Source: GH45 sp046704385 (GTDB lineage: Bacteria > Bacteroidota > Bacteroidia > Bacteroidales > SZUA-534). Taken from it: DNA of 64,000 bases. This document shows, in pieces, positions 1 through 9,865 of the stretch (its first letter is position 1; the number at the start of each line of letters is the position of its first letter). The position numbers were made by a program, and so were the translations under genes. The notes under the pieces were generated by a model. That model had not been told where the DNA came from, made no database searches, and saw nothing but the letters and a program-made list of their open reading frames with translations. The DNA is taken from the NCBI GenBank assembly GCA_046704385.1, contig JBJKSB010000079.1, forward strand, positions 61,389 through 125,388, read 5' to 3'.

Positions 1-1832
1 ATGCTGGCGTTTTTTAACAGGTGCAAATACTGGTAGGTTCGCGAATACGCAAATTTAGCTGAGCTGCTATTGCTCAATGCATAACTAAAAGTAAAGCGCG
101 GTGCCAAACCCGGGTAATTTTTACCTAACTTAACCCCATCGCGGTTATAATGGGTATAAAAATCATTCAAACGCAAACCACTTTCCATCGTAAATTTCTC
201 TCTTGAAAATTTATGACTGATAAACATAGATTGTTCCCAAGCATTTTTACGTTCGAGTTCGTAACCTAATACCGATGAGGCTGTATCAAGCGGTTCAATT
301 CTGCCCGGCTGAAATCCATGCCGGTTCACAGAAAAACCAAATTTAATTCTGTTTTGTGCATTCACATACCAATCGAAATCAGATTTTATATCAAATTCGC
401 GCATCCCTCCATCCCAGTTATAACTATAACCATTATCTGTAAAGAGATAGGTGTATTTATAATTGCTGTACACCAGGCTGGTATTCGAAAATAATTTATG
501 ATTGTAAATATGATTCCAGCGTAAGGTGGCTGTTGAATTTCCCCATTCAATACTGCTTTTTTTATTGATCATGGGATAAAAAAAGTAATCATGTCCGAAA
601 TAACCAGAGAGAAACAACTGGTTTTTATTATCCAGGCGGTGGTTTACTTTCGCATTAAAATCCCAGAAGTTAATTTTGGTATCATCCGGATAGTTATTAA
701 ATGCAGGAATAGTCAAAAGTTCTGTCCCATTAGCTAATAAATTACCTAAATTGGGTACCAAACTGGTATTAGCGTATCGCCCGGAAACCAATATGGACGT
801 GTTTTCATTTTTAACAGGAGTTTCAATTGTTAGCCGACTTGCATACAGATTCACATTTGCTGTTACCGAAAGCTTTTTGCGGTTGCCTTCTTTCATCCGG
901 ATATCAATAACAGATGACAACCGGCCTCCAAAATTTGCCGGAATATAACCTTTATAAAAATCAGCCTGGATAACTGCATCGGGATTAAATACCGAAAAAA
1001 ATCCCAATACATGGGTAGGGTTATAAACCGGGGCTTCATCCAGTATAATCAGGTTTTGATCGAAGGTTCCGCCACGGACGCTGATTAATGAAATTCCATC
1101 ATTAACAGATTGCACCCCGGGTAAATGCTGAAATCCCTTCAGAACATCCACCTCCCCCAAAAAAGCAGGTAATGATTCAATTTCTTTTATCGTCAGATGT
1201 TCTTTGCCGGCCATATAGTCCCGCGTTTTTGAACACCTAAGATCCTGAACCACTTTGACTTCTTCTAACCGGTTATCCGATTCATCAAGTTTTATCAATT
1301 GAGTCTGGTCTTCCTGCGCTGAAACTTCAATAGTCTTGGTTTTGAATCCTACATAAGTTATTATTATTGTGCTTTCACCAACGGGCATCGACAGCGAATA
1401 AAATCCGTAATTATTTGATGAGGTTCCCAAAAAGTTATCGGCCAGGCGGATATTTGCCCCTGGCAATGCTTCGCCGGTGCTGGCATCAAGTATATAACCG
1501 CTAATGGTAACCTTTGAGGACTTTTCTTTTCCCTTAAGCACAATCTGCCCTTTTACAATTTTATATTCCAGGCCGGCCTCCTTACATATCTGGTCAATAA
1601 TTTCCTGTAGCGTTATCGAAAACTCACTAAATTCCAACGCATTTTTATGGTCCAGAATCTTAGCATTGTATGCAAATTTTATCTTATAATTGGTTTCTAA
1701 AAACGCTATCATATCCTTTACCAAATACTTTTTGTTTTCGAGTTGAATTTTTTGATCCAGGTTAAGAGCCTGCGAATACAAGCTCATCGAAATTATAAGC
1801 TGAACCAGAACCAAGGCAGTTTTTTTTATCAT
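1..1832 (-). CDS. TonB-dependent outer-membrane receptor with STN and carboxypeptidase-like N-terminal domains (3' end outside the window)
   Basis: Reading the minus strand from ATG at 1832 gives about 610 codons without a stop; the C-terminal end of the barrel lies beyond the left edge. A signal peptide (about residues 1-22) is followed by a secretin/TonB short N-terminal (STN) domain (about 25-105), a carboxypeptidase-regulatory-like domain (about 107-185), a plug domain (about 190-315, with the conserved 'SVRGG' and 'NFGGRLSSV' segments) and then beta-barrel strands. A late barrel segment reads 'FAYSRTYQYLHLL', typical of Bacteroidota receptors with an STN domain. The protein should import a large substrate across the outer membrane using TonB energy. 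The STN domain usually signals to a FecR protein, and fecR lies 15 bases upstream in the same direction, with an ECF sigma gene before it. The substrate cannot be deduced. Family call is confident. Confidence 0.93.
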   Translation of the reverse strand, partial: MIKKTALVLVQLIISMSLYSQALNLDQKIQLENKKYLVKDMIAFLETNYKIKFAYNAKILDHKNALEFSEFSITLQEIIDQICKEAGLEYKIVKGQIVLKGKEKSSKVTISGYILDASTGEALPGANIRLADNFLGTSSNNYGFYSLSMPVGESTIIITYVGFKTKTIEVSAQEDQTQLIKLDESDNRLEEVKVVQDLRCSKTRDYMAGKEHLTIKEIESLPAFLGEVDVLKGFQHLPGVQSVNDGISLISVRGGTFDQNLIILDEAPVYNPTHVLGFFSVFNPDAVIQADFYKGYIPANFGGRLSSVIDIRMKEGNRKKLSVTANVNLYASRLTIETPVKNENTSILVSGRYANTSLVPNLGNLLANGTELLTIPAFNNYPDDTKINFWDFNAKVNHRLDNKNQLFLSGYFGHDYFFYPMINKKSSIEWGNSTATLRWNHIYNHKLFSNTSLVYSNYKYTYLFTDNGYSYNWDGGMREFDIKSDFDWYVNAQNRIKFGFSVNRHGFQPGRIEPLDTASSVLGYELERKNAWEQSMFISHKFSREKFTMESGLRLNDFYTHYNRDGVKLGKNYPGLAPRFTFSYALSNSSSAKFAYSRTYQYLHLLKNAS

Positions 1833-1847
1833 ACAGGTATTTTAAGG

Positions 1848-2813
1848 TTAATATATTTTAATTTGATGGGGTTGAATTTCATAGTGCATTTCAGGAACCA
1901 AATCAGTAAATAACTTAAGTACTTCATCAACCTTCATATTATCGAAATAGAGGCTAAGTTTGGTTTGATTATATTTGGGGTCTACTACAAACGGCGTATT
2001 ATAAAAATCTCCTAATTGTCTGGCAATCTCAGTCAATGTTGTATTGTGAAAATTAAAAACACCTGAGCTCCATCCAAACTGATTCGCATCATAGTGAGTA
2101 TCCTTCATTCCTTCATTTAAATCATAATTGGCAGACATACCTTTGGTAAGGACCCTTGTGGATTTATCCTTCAGGAAGCGATAAGCCACCTTACCTTCAT
2201 CGACCATAACAGTAGAATTTTCGCAATTTGTACTGACATAAAATTGGGTTCCCAACACAGTAACATCACAGGTTCCCAGGTTAACCACAAACTTCGGCCT
2301 TTGATGTTTGGTAACCCGGAAGAAAGCCTCGCCGCTTAATTGTACCTCACGGTTTAAATAGCCATAGAACCTTGAAACCCTAAAGCTGGCACCTTTGTGG
2401 ATATCCACTTCGGTTTGATCCGAAAGCATTATTTCCTGATTCACTTCCTGAGCTACATATGTTTTATACCAAAGCGTATCTGATTGTTTTAAAAGATATC
2501 CTAATGCTATAAAAACGAGTACTGCAGCTGCATATTTCAGCCAACCGGCCATAGAAGTTCTTTTCTGCAATTTTATACGCTGTCTGAGTTTCGCCAGCTC
2601 CTCAATTTTATTTACCGGTACCGGTTTTTCTATTGACGAATTCAATAACAGGATTAACTCCCTGGCTAATTCAATTTCATGCTGAAGTTGCGGGTTTTGT
2701 GCAATAAAATTTTTCCATCGGTTTTCGTTATCGATACCTGAAAGGATATAATCCAAAAATTCGGGATCCAAAACAAAATCTTCAGCGTTCTTTAAATGGT
2801 TGAATTTTTCCAT
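1848..2813 (-). CDS. FecR-family anti-sigma factor
   Basis: A 321-residue inner-membrane regulator. The cytoplasmic N-terminal part (about 1-88) would bind the ECF sigma factor, one membrane segment spans about residues 92-107, and the periplasmic part holds a FecR domain (about 130-230) followed by a DUF4974 C-terminal domain (about 250-321, with an STN-like 'TEIARQLGDFYNTPFVVD' segment). In this family the periplasmic region senses the substrate-loaded state of the partner TonB receptor and releases or activates the sigma factor. The gene sits between the sigma gene (67 bases upstream) and the TonB receptor (15 bases downstream), the standard Bacteroidota cell-surface-signalling arrangement, so the three probably form one transcription unit. 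Confidence 0.95.
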   Translation of the reverse strand: MEKFNHLKNAEDFVLDPEFLDYILSGIDNENRWKNFIAQNPQLQHEIELARELILLLNSSIEKPVPVNKIEELAKLRQRIKLQKRTSMAGWLKYAAAVLVFIALGYLLKQSDTLWYKTYVAQEVNQEIMLSDQTEVDIHKGASFRVSRFYGYLNREVQLSGEAFFRVTKHQRPKFVVNLGTCDVTVLGTQFYVSTNCENSTVMVDEGKVAYRFLKDKSTRVLTKGMSANYDLNEGMKDTHYDANQFGWSSGVFNFHNTTLTEIARQLGDFYNTPFVVDPKYNQTKLSLYFDNMKVDEVLKLFTDLVPEMHYEIQPHQIKIY

Positions 2814-2879
2814 TGCTTATAACATTTTAACCTAAAGACAAGGGTAAAATGATTTTGTACTCACGGAAATGAAATTTTT

Positions 2880-3422
2880 TTAAACCGACAGAAAAAATAA
2901 ATTCAACAACATTTTTTCACGCAGTTTGATCATGGCCCGGTGCAAATTATTCCGCACTGACTGATTATTCTGGTTCATGATAACTGCAATTTCATCGATA
3001 TCAAGTCCCTGAAAATATTTAAGATAGATAGCTTCGCGCTGTTTGGCGGGTAATTCATTTAATACGTTTGTCAGTTTAAACTTCTTTTCCATCAGATCGT
3101 CGGGCTCTGGATTAAAATCGTCAGGAAAATAAATAAATATATTTTCGTTGAATTCATCGGTGAGTTGAAAGGATTTTTGCTTTTTATTAAGCCAGATATT
3201 ACGAAGCGATTTAAAGAGATAAGCTTTTATATTATCAACCGATACTAACCGTGTATGGTTTTTCCATAAATTATAAAATAATTCCTGGATGGTATCTTTA
3301 ATGGTATCGGTATCATTCTCAAATCGACTGGCATAGCGATATAAGCTGTCGTAATAATCTGAAAACAGTTTTGAAATTGCTTGTTCACTACCCTGAATCA
3401 GGTTTTGCCAATCGGTATGCAT
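2880..3422 (-). CDS. ECF-type RNA polymerase sigma-70 factor (Bacteroides expansion family)
   Basis: A 180-residue protein, a normal length for ECF sigma factors. Region 2 (about residues 20-90) contains 'TIQELFYNLWKN' and 'KAYLFKSLRNIWLN'. Region 4 (about 118-170) contains 'LPAKQREAIYLKYFQGLDIDEIA' in shorter pieces and a helix-turn-helix ending 'VRNNLHRAMIKLREK'. There is no region 1.1 or 3. It should direct transcription of the downstream fecR and TonB-receptor genes when released by FecR, and perhaps its own. The gene is first in the cassette; the 274 bases upstream separate it from the MFS gene and contain only the MFS terminator as a clear signal. Confidence 0.94.
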   Translation of the reverse strand: MHTDWQNLIQGSEQAISKLFSDYYDSLYRYASRFENDTDTIKDTIQELFYNLWKNHTRLVSVDNIKAYLFKSLRNIWLNKKQKSFQLTDEFNENIFIYFPDDFNPEPDDLMEKKFKLTNVLNELPAKQREAIYLKYFQGLDIDEIAVIMNQNNQSVRNNLHRAMIKLREKMLLNLFFLSV

Positions 3423-3643
3423 TTATGCTTTGAAATTTGAGCTAAATTTTTTCTAAAGTACGGTTTTTAAAAATAATCAAAACTTATTATCGAATTTCTC
3501 AGGATGCTTAAAATTCGCAGGTCTCTTTCACAATGGGTTGATGGTCATCGGATAACGACTAAAATATAAGCACCAATTGAATTGAGCGAATTACCTATAA
3601 ACCAACAAGTCACCGGATGACATGCGGGAACAAGGGGATAAAC

Positions 3644-3676
3644 AAAAAAGGCTGCATCTCCTCTGAGAAACAGCCT
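3644..3676 (-). terminator. Intrinsic terminator of the MFS sugar permease gene
   Basis: On the minus strand, AGGCTG and CAGCCT form a 6-bp stem around a loop of about 16 bases, followed directly by a run of T residues (TTTTTTG). It lies about 20 bases after the stop codon of the permease, in the right orientation to end its transcript before the sigma gene. Confidence 0.7.
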
Positions 3677-3696
3677 ATTTCCTTTACTATAATATA

Positions 3697-5013
3697 TTAA
3701 GCCGCAGCCAGCTCTTCAACTTTATGCCCTTTCCATCCGTAATAGGCAATATAAATATAACACAACACCGGTAATATAAATGAGTGGTGCAGGCCTATGC
3801 TTGAATCGGCAATTAAACCCTGAATAAGTGGAATTAAAGCTCCACCAACAATGGCCATACATAATATTCCTGAACCCTGGGCTGTGTGAATGCCAAGCTT
3901 TTTGATAGCCAGGGTAAAAATGGTCGGAAACATAATGGAATTAAAGAAACCCACAGCCAGTATGGTATACATAGCCAGAGGACCGGAAATGGTCATGGTG
4001 ATCAAAACCAGCACCACCGCAACAATACCATTTATGGTTAAAATTTTACCTGGATTTACTTTTTGCATAATGGCAGCACCCAGGAACCGGCCAACCATGG
4101 CACCTCCCCAATAATAAGCAATCATTTGGCCTCCGGTAGCTTCATCCATACCTGAAATTTCAGGCAAAGCAAAAAACTTCACCAAAAAACTACCAATAGC
4201 CACTTCAGCACCTACATAAACAAAAATACCAATGGCCCCTAAAACGAGGTGTTTGTATCCCCAGGCTGATTTATGCTTAGCTTCAATAGAACTTACAGCT
4301 GCTTCAGGTTTTTCTTCTTCACTATTTAATATTTTAGGCAATTTTACGAAAGCAATTACAGCAGCCAATAAAAATAAGGCCGCAGCCAGCATTAGATAAG
4401 GATTTTGCACAGTGGCAGCTTCGGCAGCCTGATAAGCTGTTAATTCAGCTCCGCTTAAACTTTTTACATCAACCACACCAGCTGTGGCAACAGCCAGAAT
4501 TAAAGCAGAACCGATAGGTCCGGCAATAGTGGTACCTAACGAGTTAAACGCCTGAGTAAGATTCAAGCGGCTTGATGCAGTTTCCGATGGCCCTAAAATG
4601 GAAACGTATGGATTTGCAGCAACCTGCAACAAAGTTATACCTGACGCTAATACAAAAAATGCAAATAAAAAGAATGGATATGAACGTAATCCGGCAGCCG
4701 GGTAAAACAATAAGGCCCCGATAGCTGCAATAATTAAACCACTAACGATCCCTTTTTTATATCCGATTTTACCAACGAAAAAACCCGAAGGCATCGACAT
4801 AATCGCATACGCTGTAAAAAATACAAACTGAACCAACATGCCTTCAGCATAGGTTAAGCTGAAAACATTCATTAAATGCGGGATCAATATATCATTCAAA
4901 CATGTAATAAAACCCCACATGAAAAATAAAGAAGTTAAGACGATTAATGGCAAGGTGTAATTGCCTTTCTCGCCTGATTGAATTCCCGAAGAGGGAGCTG
5001 AAAATCCTGCCAT
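3697..5013 (-). CDS. MFS sugar:H+ symporter, FucP/GluP family (glucose/galactose type)
   Basis: A 438-residue inner-membrane permease with about 12 hydrophobic segments. It has the family signature 'CLNDILIPHL' in TM1 (D41 matches the essential Asp46 of E. coli FucP) and 'VAANPYVSILGP' followed by 'RLNLTQAFNSLG' in TM4-5. At the place of FucP Glu135 it carries Gln130 ('LLQVAANP'), as in glucose/galactose (GluP-type) members and unlike the second permease in this window at 14.1 kb, which keeps Glu. It therefore more likely imports a hexose such as glucose or galactose than fucose. It stands alone, with an intrinsic terminator behind it. The family is sure; the substrate is inferred. Confidence 0.9.
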   Translation of the reverse strand: MAGFSAPSSGIQSGEKGNYTLPLIVLTSLFFMWGFITCLNDILIPHLMNVFSLTYAEGMLVQFVFFTAYAIMSMPSGFFVGKIGYKKGIVSGLIIAAIGALLFYPAAGLRSYPFFLFAFFVLASGITLLQVAANPYVSILGPSETASSRLNLTQAFNSLGTTIAGPIGSALILAVATAGVVDVKSLSGAELTAYQAAEAATVQNPYLMLAAALFLLAAVIAFVKLPKILNSEEEKPEAAVSSIEAKHKSAWGYKHLVLGAIGIFVYVGAEVAIGSFLVKFFALPEISGMDEATGGQMIAYYWGGAMVGRFLGAAIMQKVNPGKILTINGIVAVVLVLITMTISGPLAMYTILAVGFFNSIMFPTIFTLAIKKLGIHTAQGSGILCMAIVGGALIPLIQGLIADSSIGLHHSFILPVLCYIYIAYYGWKGHKVEELAAA

Positions 5014-5256
5014 AAAGTAGTTTTTTTTAAATTAATTGTTAAAAATGAGGCTTTAAATATAGGATTTTTTGGACAATAAGCTTCCCCTCAAAACTACTCG
5101 AATTAAATTTTAAAATAAAAATTAAAAAGTCATCAGACCTCAAAGGCCAAGAAACACTATATATTAGTATTTTACAAATTAGTGAGTTTTGGTGATTTTG
5201 TGTTTTAGTGGCAATAAAAATACTTTTGATGCAGCCCCAAGCTGTTCATTTCATAT

Positions 5257-6570
5257 TTAAAACTTCATATTTAAAATATCGCCGGTAAGTTTAAATAAGG
5301 CCAGTTCATAAATTTTGACCTGGTATTTCGACTGGTTGTACCGCGTTTCAGCTCTTAATAAATTTAATTGCGCCTGCCTGTATTCCACCGATGTTAACTG
5401 GCCTAACTGGTATTGCTCTTCGGAGCGATCAAAATTCCTTTTGTTTGTCGACAGATTGGCTTTATCGGCTTCCAGCACAAAAAGCGAATTTTTGTATGTG
5501 GTGTAGGCGTTTATAACATCGCGTTCCACTTGTTTTTGGGTTTGTTCCTGCTGCACCCTGTTGGTTTCTTCAGCAATTTTTGCATTTTGTATTCCAACAC
5601 GGGTATAGCCCCCGTCAAAAATATTCCAGGTGAGGCTCAGTTCGGCTTGCGGCCCCACCAGGGTTTGTTTTTCAATGGGACTCATGTCGTTATTGTGTGA
5701 ATTATTCCATACATAACTTCCGCTTAAACCGACAGTAGGAATCCGGTTTGTTTTTAACAGCTTTGTATTAAAACCTGAAAGCTCCAGATTTTTTTGAGCT
5801 GCTAGCAGCCTGATATTTTCATCCTGCGCTTTAACAAGAAGTGTGTCAAGACTAAACAACACCTGGTAGTTTATAGTAGTATCAATTGAAAAATCAAGCG
5901 TGACTTCCCTACCCATTAAAACATTCAGGTTCCGGCGGGCATTGGCCAGACTTTGTTTTGAGTTTAATAAATTAATACTATCAGTATTCACATCAACTTC
6001 GGCATTTAATACATCGAGCTCTGTGTTTTTACCATAATCGGCACTGTATCGGGCACGTAACAACCTAACCTTTGAAATACCCAGTGTTTCTTTCAGACTT
6101 TGTGTCGATTCCGTTAGACTAGCCACATTATAATATGAAGTAAACAGCTCCAGCAAGGAACTCTCGATTACCTGCCTTACCTGCAATTTTGAAAGGTTAT
6201 ACAACTCTTTTGATTTCTCAAAATTGTACGACCGGTACATTCCATCAAATAAGGTATAGTTTAAATTAAGGCTTGCACTGTAGCTAAGCGTGTTTAAGCC
6301 GTTCACATCAGTACTTGAGCCATCATAATAATTTGATGAATTATGTGATGACTTATAACCTGCAGCCGACCGGCCATTAACTGTCGGCAAATATCCATTT
6401 GCAGATATACTTGTGTTATTTTTAGCTTCACGGCTACTATTTTCAGCAACTTTTATATTATAGTCGTTTTCGAGCAGTATTTTAACTGCATCGCTCAGCC
6501 TTAAAAGGTCCTGAGCCTCATTAATAAATGGAAAAGCAATTATAATTAATGTAAATAATATCTTATTCAT
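5257..6570 (-). CDS. TolC-family outer-membrane efflux channel
   Basis: The product is 437 residues if it starts at the ATG at 6570, which gives a clean signal peptide ('MNKILFTLIIIAFPFINEAQ'). A longer in-frame reading to 6672 would lie wholly inside the upstream RND gene and is unlikely. Two outer-membrane efflux (OEP) repeats are visible: alpha-helical segments rich in Asn, Leu and Gln around residues 120-230 and 320-430, with the second repeat containing 'WNIFDGG'. It forms the outer-membrane duct of a tripartite pump with the RND and membrane-fusion proteins encoded upstream. Its ATG overlaps the end of the RND gene by 8 bases (ATGAATAA serves both), which suggests translational coupling. 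It is the last gene of the marR-MFP-RND-TolC operon. Confidence 0.93.
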   Translation of the reverse strand: MNKILFTLIIIAFPFINEAQDLLRLSDAVKILLENDYNIKVAENSSREAKNNTSISANGYLPTVNGRSAAGYKSSHNSSNYYDGSSTDVNGLNTLSYSASLNLNYTLFDGMYRSYNFEKSKELYNLSKLQVRQVIESSLLELFTSYYNVASLTESTQSLKETLGISKVRLLRARYSADYGKNTELDVLNAEVDVNTDSINLLNSKQSLANARRNLNVLMGREVTLDFSIDTTINYQVLFSLDTLLVKAQDENIRLLAAQKNLELSGFNTKLLKTNRIPTVGLSGSYVWNNSHNNDMSPIEKQTLVGPQAELSLTWNIFDGGYTRVGIQNAKIAEETNRVQQEQTQKQVERDVINAYTTYKNSLFVLEADKANLSTNKRNFDRSEEQYQLGQLTSVEYRQAQLNLLRAETRYNQSKYQVKIYELALFKLTGDILNMKF

Positions 6571-9500
6571 GATCGTTCGCTTTAAGTTCTTTAATTGACC
6601 TTTCCACTTCCTCTTTGCTTGGTTTTGTTCCGGTAAACCAGTAAATAACATTGGTACGCGTGGAATTTCCAATCGATAAAAGAAGAGGTAACATCAATAG
6701 GTTTAAAAAAGTAGCAATGGCAATACCATAAGCCACTGAAACAGCCATTGGTATTAAAAACTGAGCCTGGCGGCTGGTCTCAAAAATCAGTGGAGCCAAT
6801 CCGCCGACAGTGGTTACTGAGGTTAAAAATATTGCCCTGAACCTTGATTTTCCGGCATCCACCAGGGCATCGTTAAACTTCATGCCATCACGTAAGTTGC
6901 CGTTAAATTTCTCGATAAGGACAAGGCCGTCGTTAACCACAATCCCCACCAGGGCAATAATACCCAGAAACGAAAGCATGTTTACAGGCAATCCGTGAAT
7001 CCAGTGCCCCCAGGCTACGCCTATCAGGCTAAAGGGGATCATCATAATCAGCATAAATGGTTGTTCGTACGACCTAAATGTAAAGGCGATAATGGCATAA
7101 ATCAGGAACAGGATTACCGGCACAACCGTTTTGGCCGACTGGCTGGTTTTGGTGGCTTCGCGGTTTTGCCCTTCAAATATTGCAGAAACACTTGGGTAAC
7201 GCGCCTTAATTTTCGGGAAAATTACATCACGTATTTCAGCTGTAGCATCTGTTGCACTTTCTTTTCTGTTGATCATATCAGCCTCAACCTTAATTTCGCG
7301 CTTACCATCAAGGTGGTTGATGGCAATTTCGCCCCGTTCAATATTATAATAGGCAATTTCATTAAGCGGAACTCTCGCCCCCGATGGGGTAACAATCCGC
7401 ATATTAAACAAATTACTGATGGAAGACCTTGTCTTACGTTCGTAACGCACCCATACTTTTATTTCGTCCTGCCCACGCTGAAAACGTTGCACCTGCATTC
7501 CAAAGAAACCACTGCGAACCTGACCCATAACATCATTTAGGCTTAAACCCAGCATATGGGCTTTTTCTTTGAGTTTAATCCTGATTTCTTTAATCCCCTG
7601 CGGGTCATCATCGGTAACGTTTTTCAACTTGGGATTATTCGACATTATCGACTTGAGCTCGTCCTTAGCCGCTTTTAAATCGGCTATGTTTTCACCAATA
7701 ATTGATACTGACACCGGACGGCCTCCAAAGTTGGTACCTGCTCCATAGTTCAGGTTTTCCGCCTCGGGTATGGGCCCCACTTTTTGCTGGATGGCATTGG
7801 CAATTTCATCGGAATCAAAATCGCGTTCTTCACCCGGCAACAGGTTTACCGTTAAAGTAGCATTGGCCGTGCCGGGACCGATTTTGCGGATAACATTTTC
7901 AACTACCGGAATATGTCCGGTTTGTTTCTCCGTTAATTCAGCATTTACCTCGTTTACGGCTTTTTCAATACGTTCGATATTGGCTGTCGTGATTTGTTCA
8001 CTGGTACCCTGCGGCATATCAAGTGTAATAACTACGCGGTCGCTGGCAACCGATGGGAAAAAGGTAAATCGGATAACACCACCACCCATAGCACCTATGG
8101 TAATGATAAGTAAACTTATGGGTATGGCAATCCCCAAAATCCGATTCTTTAGAAAAAAGGTGAGGTACGGACCATATAATTTATCACGCACCCAGTTCAG
8201 GAATTTATCAGCCCAGCGGTTGAACACATAAGTTTTTTGGTTAGGAGTAAGCGCCTTTGAGTGAGCCAGGTGGGCCGGAAGAATCAGCACAGCCTCAACC
8301 AAAGAAATACTTAATGTAATAATTACTACCGAGGCTACCTGGCTGAAAAACTCACCCGATCGTCCATCGAGAAAATAAAATGCCAGAAATGCCACAACGG
8401 TGGTGAGGATAGCAGAACCAACAGGTGCAACTACCTCCATTACTCCGTCAACAGCAGCCTGGATAGGTTTTTTCCCTTTTTGGAAATGATCATAAATATT
8501 TTCACCAATCACAATGCCATCATCCACCAGGATACCAACCACCAGAATCATTCCGAAAAGCGAAAGAATATTGATGGTTATTCCCAAATGAGAGGCCATC
8601 ATGAAAAATCCGAGAAATGCAACCGGTAAACCCATGGCAACCCAAAATGCTATACGTGGCCTCAGGAATAACGATAATAAAATTACGATTAATAAAAGAC
8701 CATACCCGGCATTTTTTACCAGTAGTTTGGTCCTTTGCTTCAACACGGTTGCGCGGTTGCTGGTTATATTCAGCTTTATATCTTTATGGCTTTCATTAAA
8801 ATCGGCAATATATTTTTCAGCCTTGCCGGCAATATTTAGAAAATCTTCATTATTTGTGGATTGTACATCGACCTCAACCGACAACTCACCATTGTAATAC
8901 GATTTGTCAGGGGTTTCAGACCAACGATCGCGAACCGTGGCAACATCTTTCAAATAAACCACATGGCCTTTATAATTAGCCTTTACTATTACAAAATTCA
9001 ATTCCTCACCGTGATAACTCCTGTTACGGGCCCGTATAAGGTATTCTTCCTCATCCGTTTTTACCGATCCCCCGGTAATCAAAAGGTTTGCCCGGGCCAC
9101 GGCATCCGATATTTCTTTAAAAGTCAGATCGTAAGCGCGTAATTTATCTTCGTTAACCGCAATTTCAATCTCTTCAAGGGGAAACCCTGACAACTGAATT
9201 TGCGAGACACCATCCATAGCCCTGAAATCAGTCTCAATATCCCGGGCAGTGGCTTTCAGGGTAGTCAAAGGAACATTTTTTCCACTAACCACAAACGAAA
9301 TAACATCCTGTATACCTTCCTGTTTAGATACTACGGGAGGCTCCATCCCGGAAGGAAATGACGGAACTTTATCCACTGCATTTTTAACGTTGGCCAGTAT
9401 CACATTCACATCGTATCCTTTGAGTACTTCAACCGTAATAGTTGCCGAATTTTCCATTGACCGCGAAGTAAACCGATCGATACCTACCAAGCCTTTCAGG

Positions 9501-9712
9501 TTGTTTTCAATTTTCAAAACTACCCCTTCTTCCATTTCCTGAGGCGATGCCCCGGGGTATGCCAGTTGAATAGTAATAATTCGCGACTCAATTAAAGGGA
9601 AAAATGATGATTTCATGTTCAGCCCGCCAACAAACCCAAAAACCACAAAGGCAATAATCAGCATGTTTACTGAAACGGGATACTTTATAAAATAGGAAAT
9701 AATTTTTTTCAC
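6563..9712 (-). CDS. RND-family efflux transporter permease (AcrB/MexF-like superfamily)
   Basis: A 1049-residue inner-membrane pump of full RND length. It has two homologous halves, each with one N-terminal membrane helix, a large periplasmic loop and a six-helix bundle. The proton-relay acidic pair is present in TM4 (D397-D398 in 'GILVDDGIVIGEN'). In TM10 the segment reads 'GIVVNDGLVLIEKF', so the Lys seen at that place in AcrB is not conserved, a feature shared by other RND branches. The start is GTG at 9712; no ATG gives a better N-terminus, and 'KKIISYFIKYPVSVNMLI' is a normal RND beginning. It is 153 bases downstream of the fusion-protein gene and overlaps the tolC-like gene. Substrates may be drugs, bile-like compounds or lipids; they cannot be read from the sequence. 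Confidence 0.95.
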   Translation of the reverse strand: MKKIISYFIKYPVSVNMLIIAFVVFGFVGGLNMKSSFFPLIESRIITIQLAYPGASPQEMEEGVVLKIENNLKGLVGIDRFTSRSMENSATITVEVLKGYDVNVILANVKNAVDKVPSFPSGMEPPVVSKQEGIQDVISFVVSGKNVPLTTLKATARDIETDFRAMDGVSQIQLSGFPLEEIEIAVNEDKLRAYDLTFKEISDAVARANLLITGGSVKTDEEEYLIRARNRSYHGEELNFVIVKANYKGHVVYLKDVATVRDRWSETPDKSYYNGELSVEVDVQSTNNEDFLNIAGKAEKYIADFNESHKDIKLNITSNRATVLKQRTKLLVKNAGYGLLLIVILLSLFLRPRIAFWVAMGLPVAFLGFFMMASHLGITINILSLFGMILVVGILVDDGIVIGENIYDHFQKGKKPIQAAVDGVMEVVAPVGSAILTTVVAFLAFYFLDGRSGEFFSQVASVVIITLSISLVEAVLILPAHLAHSKALTPNQKTYVFNRWADKFLNWVRDKLYGPYLTFFLKNRILGIAIPISLLIITIGAMGGGVIRFTFFPSVASDRVVITLDMPQGTSEQITTANIERIEKAVNEVNAELTEKQTGHIPVVENVIRKIGPGTANATLTVNLLPGEERDFDSDEIANAIQQKVGPIPEAENLNYGAGTNFGGRPVSVSIIGENIADLKAAKDELKSIMSNNPKLKNVTDDDPQGIKEIRIKLKEKAHMLGLSLNDVMGQVRSGFFGMQVQRFQRGQDEIKVWVRYERKTRSSISNLFNMRIVTPSGARVPLNEIAYYNIERGEIAINHLDGKREIKVEADMINRKESATDATAEIRDVIFPKIKARYPSVSAIFEGQNREATKTSQSAKTVVPVILFLIYAIIAFTFRSYEQPFMLIMMIPFSLIGVAWGHWIHGLPVNMLSFLGIIALVGIVVNDGLVLIEKFNGNLRDGMKFNDALVDAGKSRFRAIFLTSVTTVGGLAPLIFETSRQAQFLIPMAVSVAYGIAIATFLNLLMLPLLLSIGNSTRTNVIYWFTGTKPSKEEVERSIKELKANDHE

Positions 9713-9865
9713 AATAGTAAGCTAAATGTTTTTACTCGTATTTATAATGTGTTTTATGGAATCTTTTAATGAGAATTCTTATCATAAATTTATTGTCGAT
9801 TGCATGAGATAAGCAACCTGGCAATTTTTAAATGTTTAATCACCAGGCATTTTTTCAAGCAGGAA

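Noticed and set aside
3697..5013. A second fucose permease
   Set aside because: The residue equivalent to the essential Glu135 of FucP is Gln130 and there are no fucose genes beside it, so a glucose/galactose-type role is more likely.
6570..6672. Longer N-terminus of the TolC-like protein
   Set aside because: It would be read entirely within the RND gene and would place the signal peptide 35 residues from the start.
6995..8231. Long antisense frames on the plus strand inside the RND pump gene (for example 6995-7540 and 7770-8231)
   Set aside because: They are shadows of a well-conserved 1049-residue gene, with odd composition and no recognisable domain.
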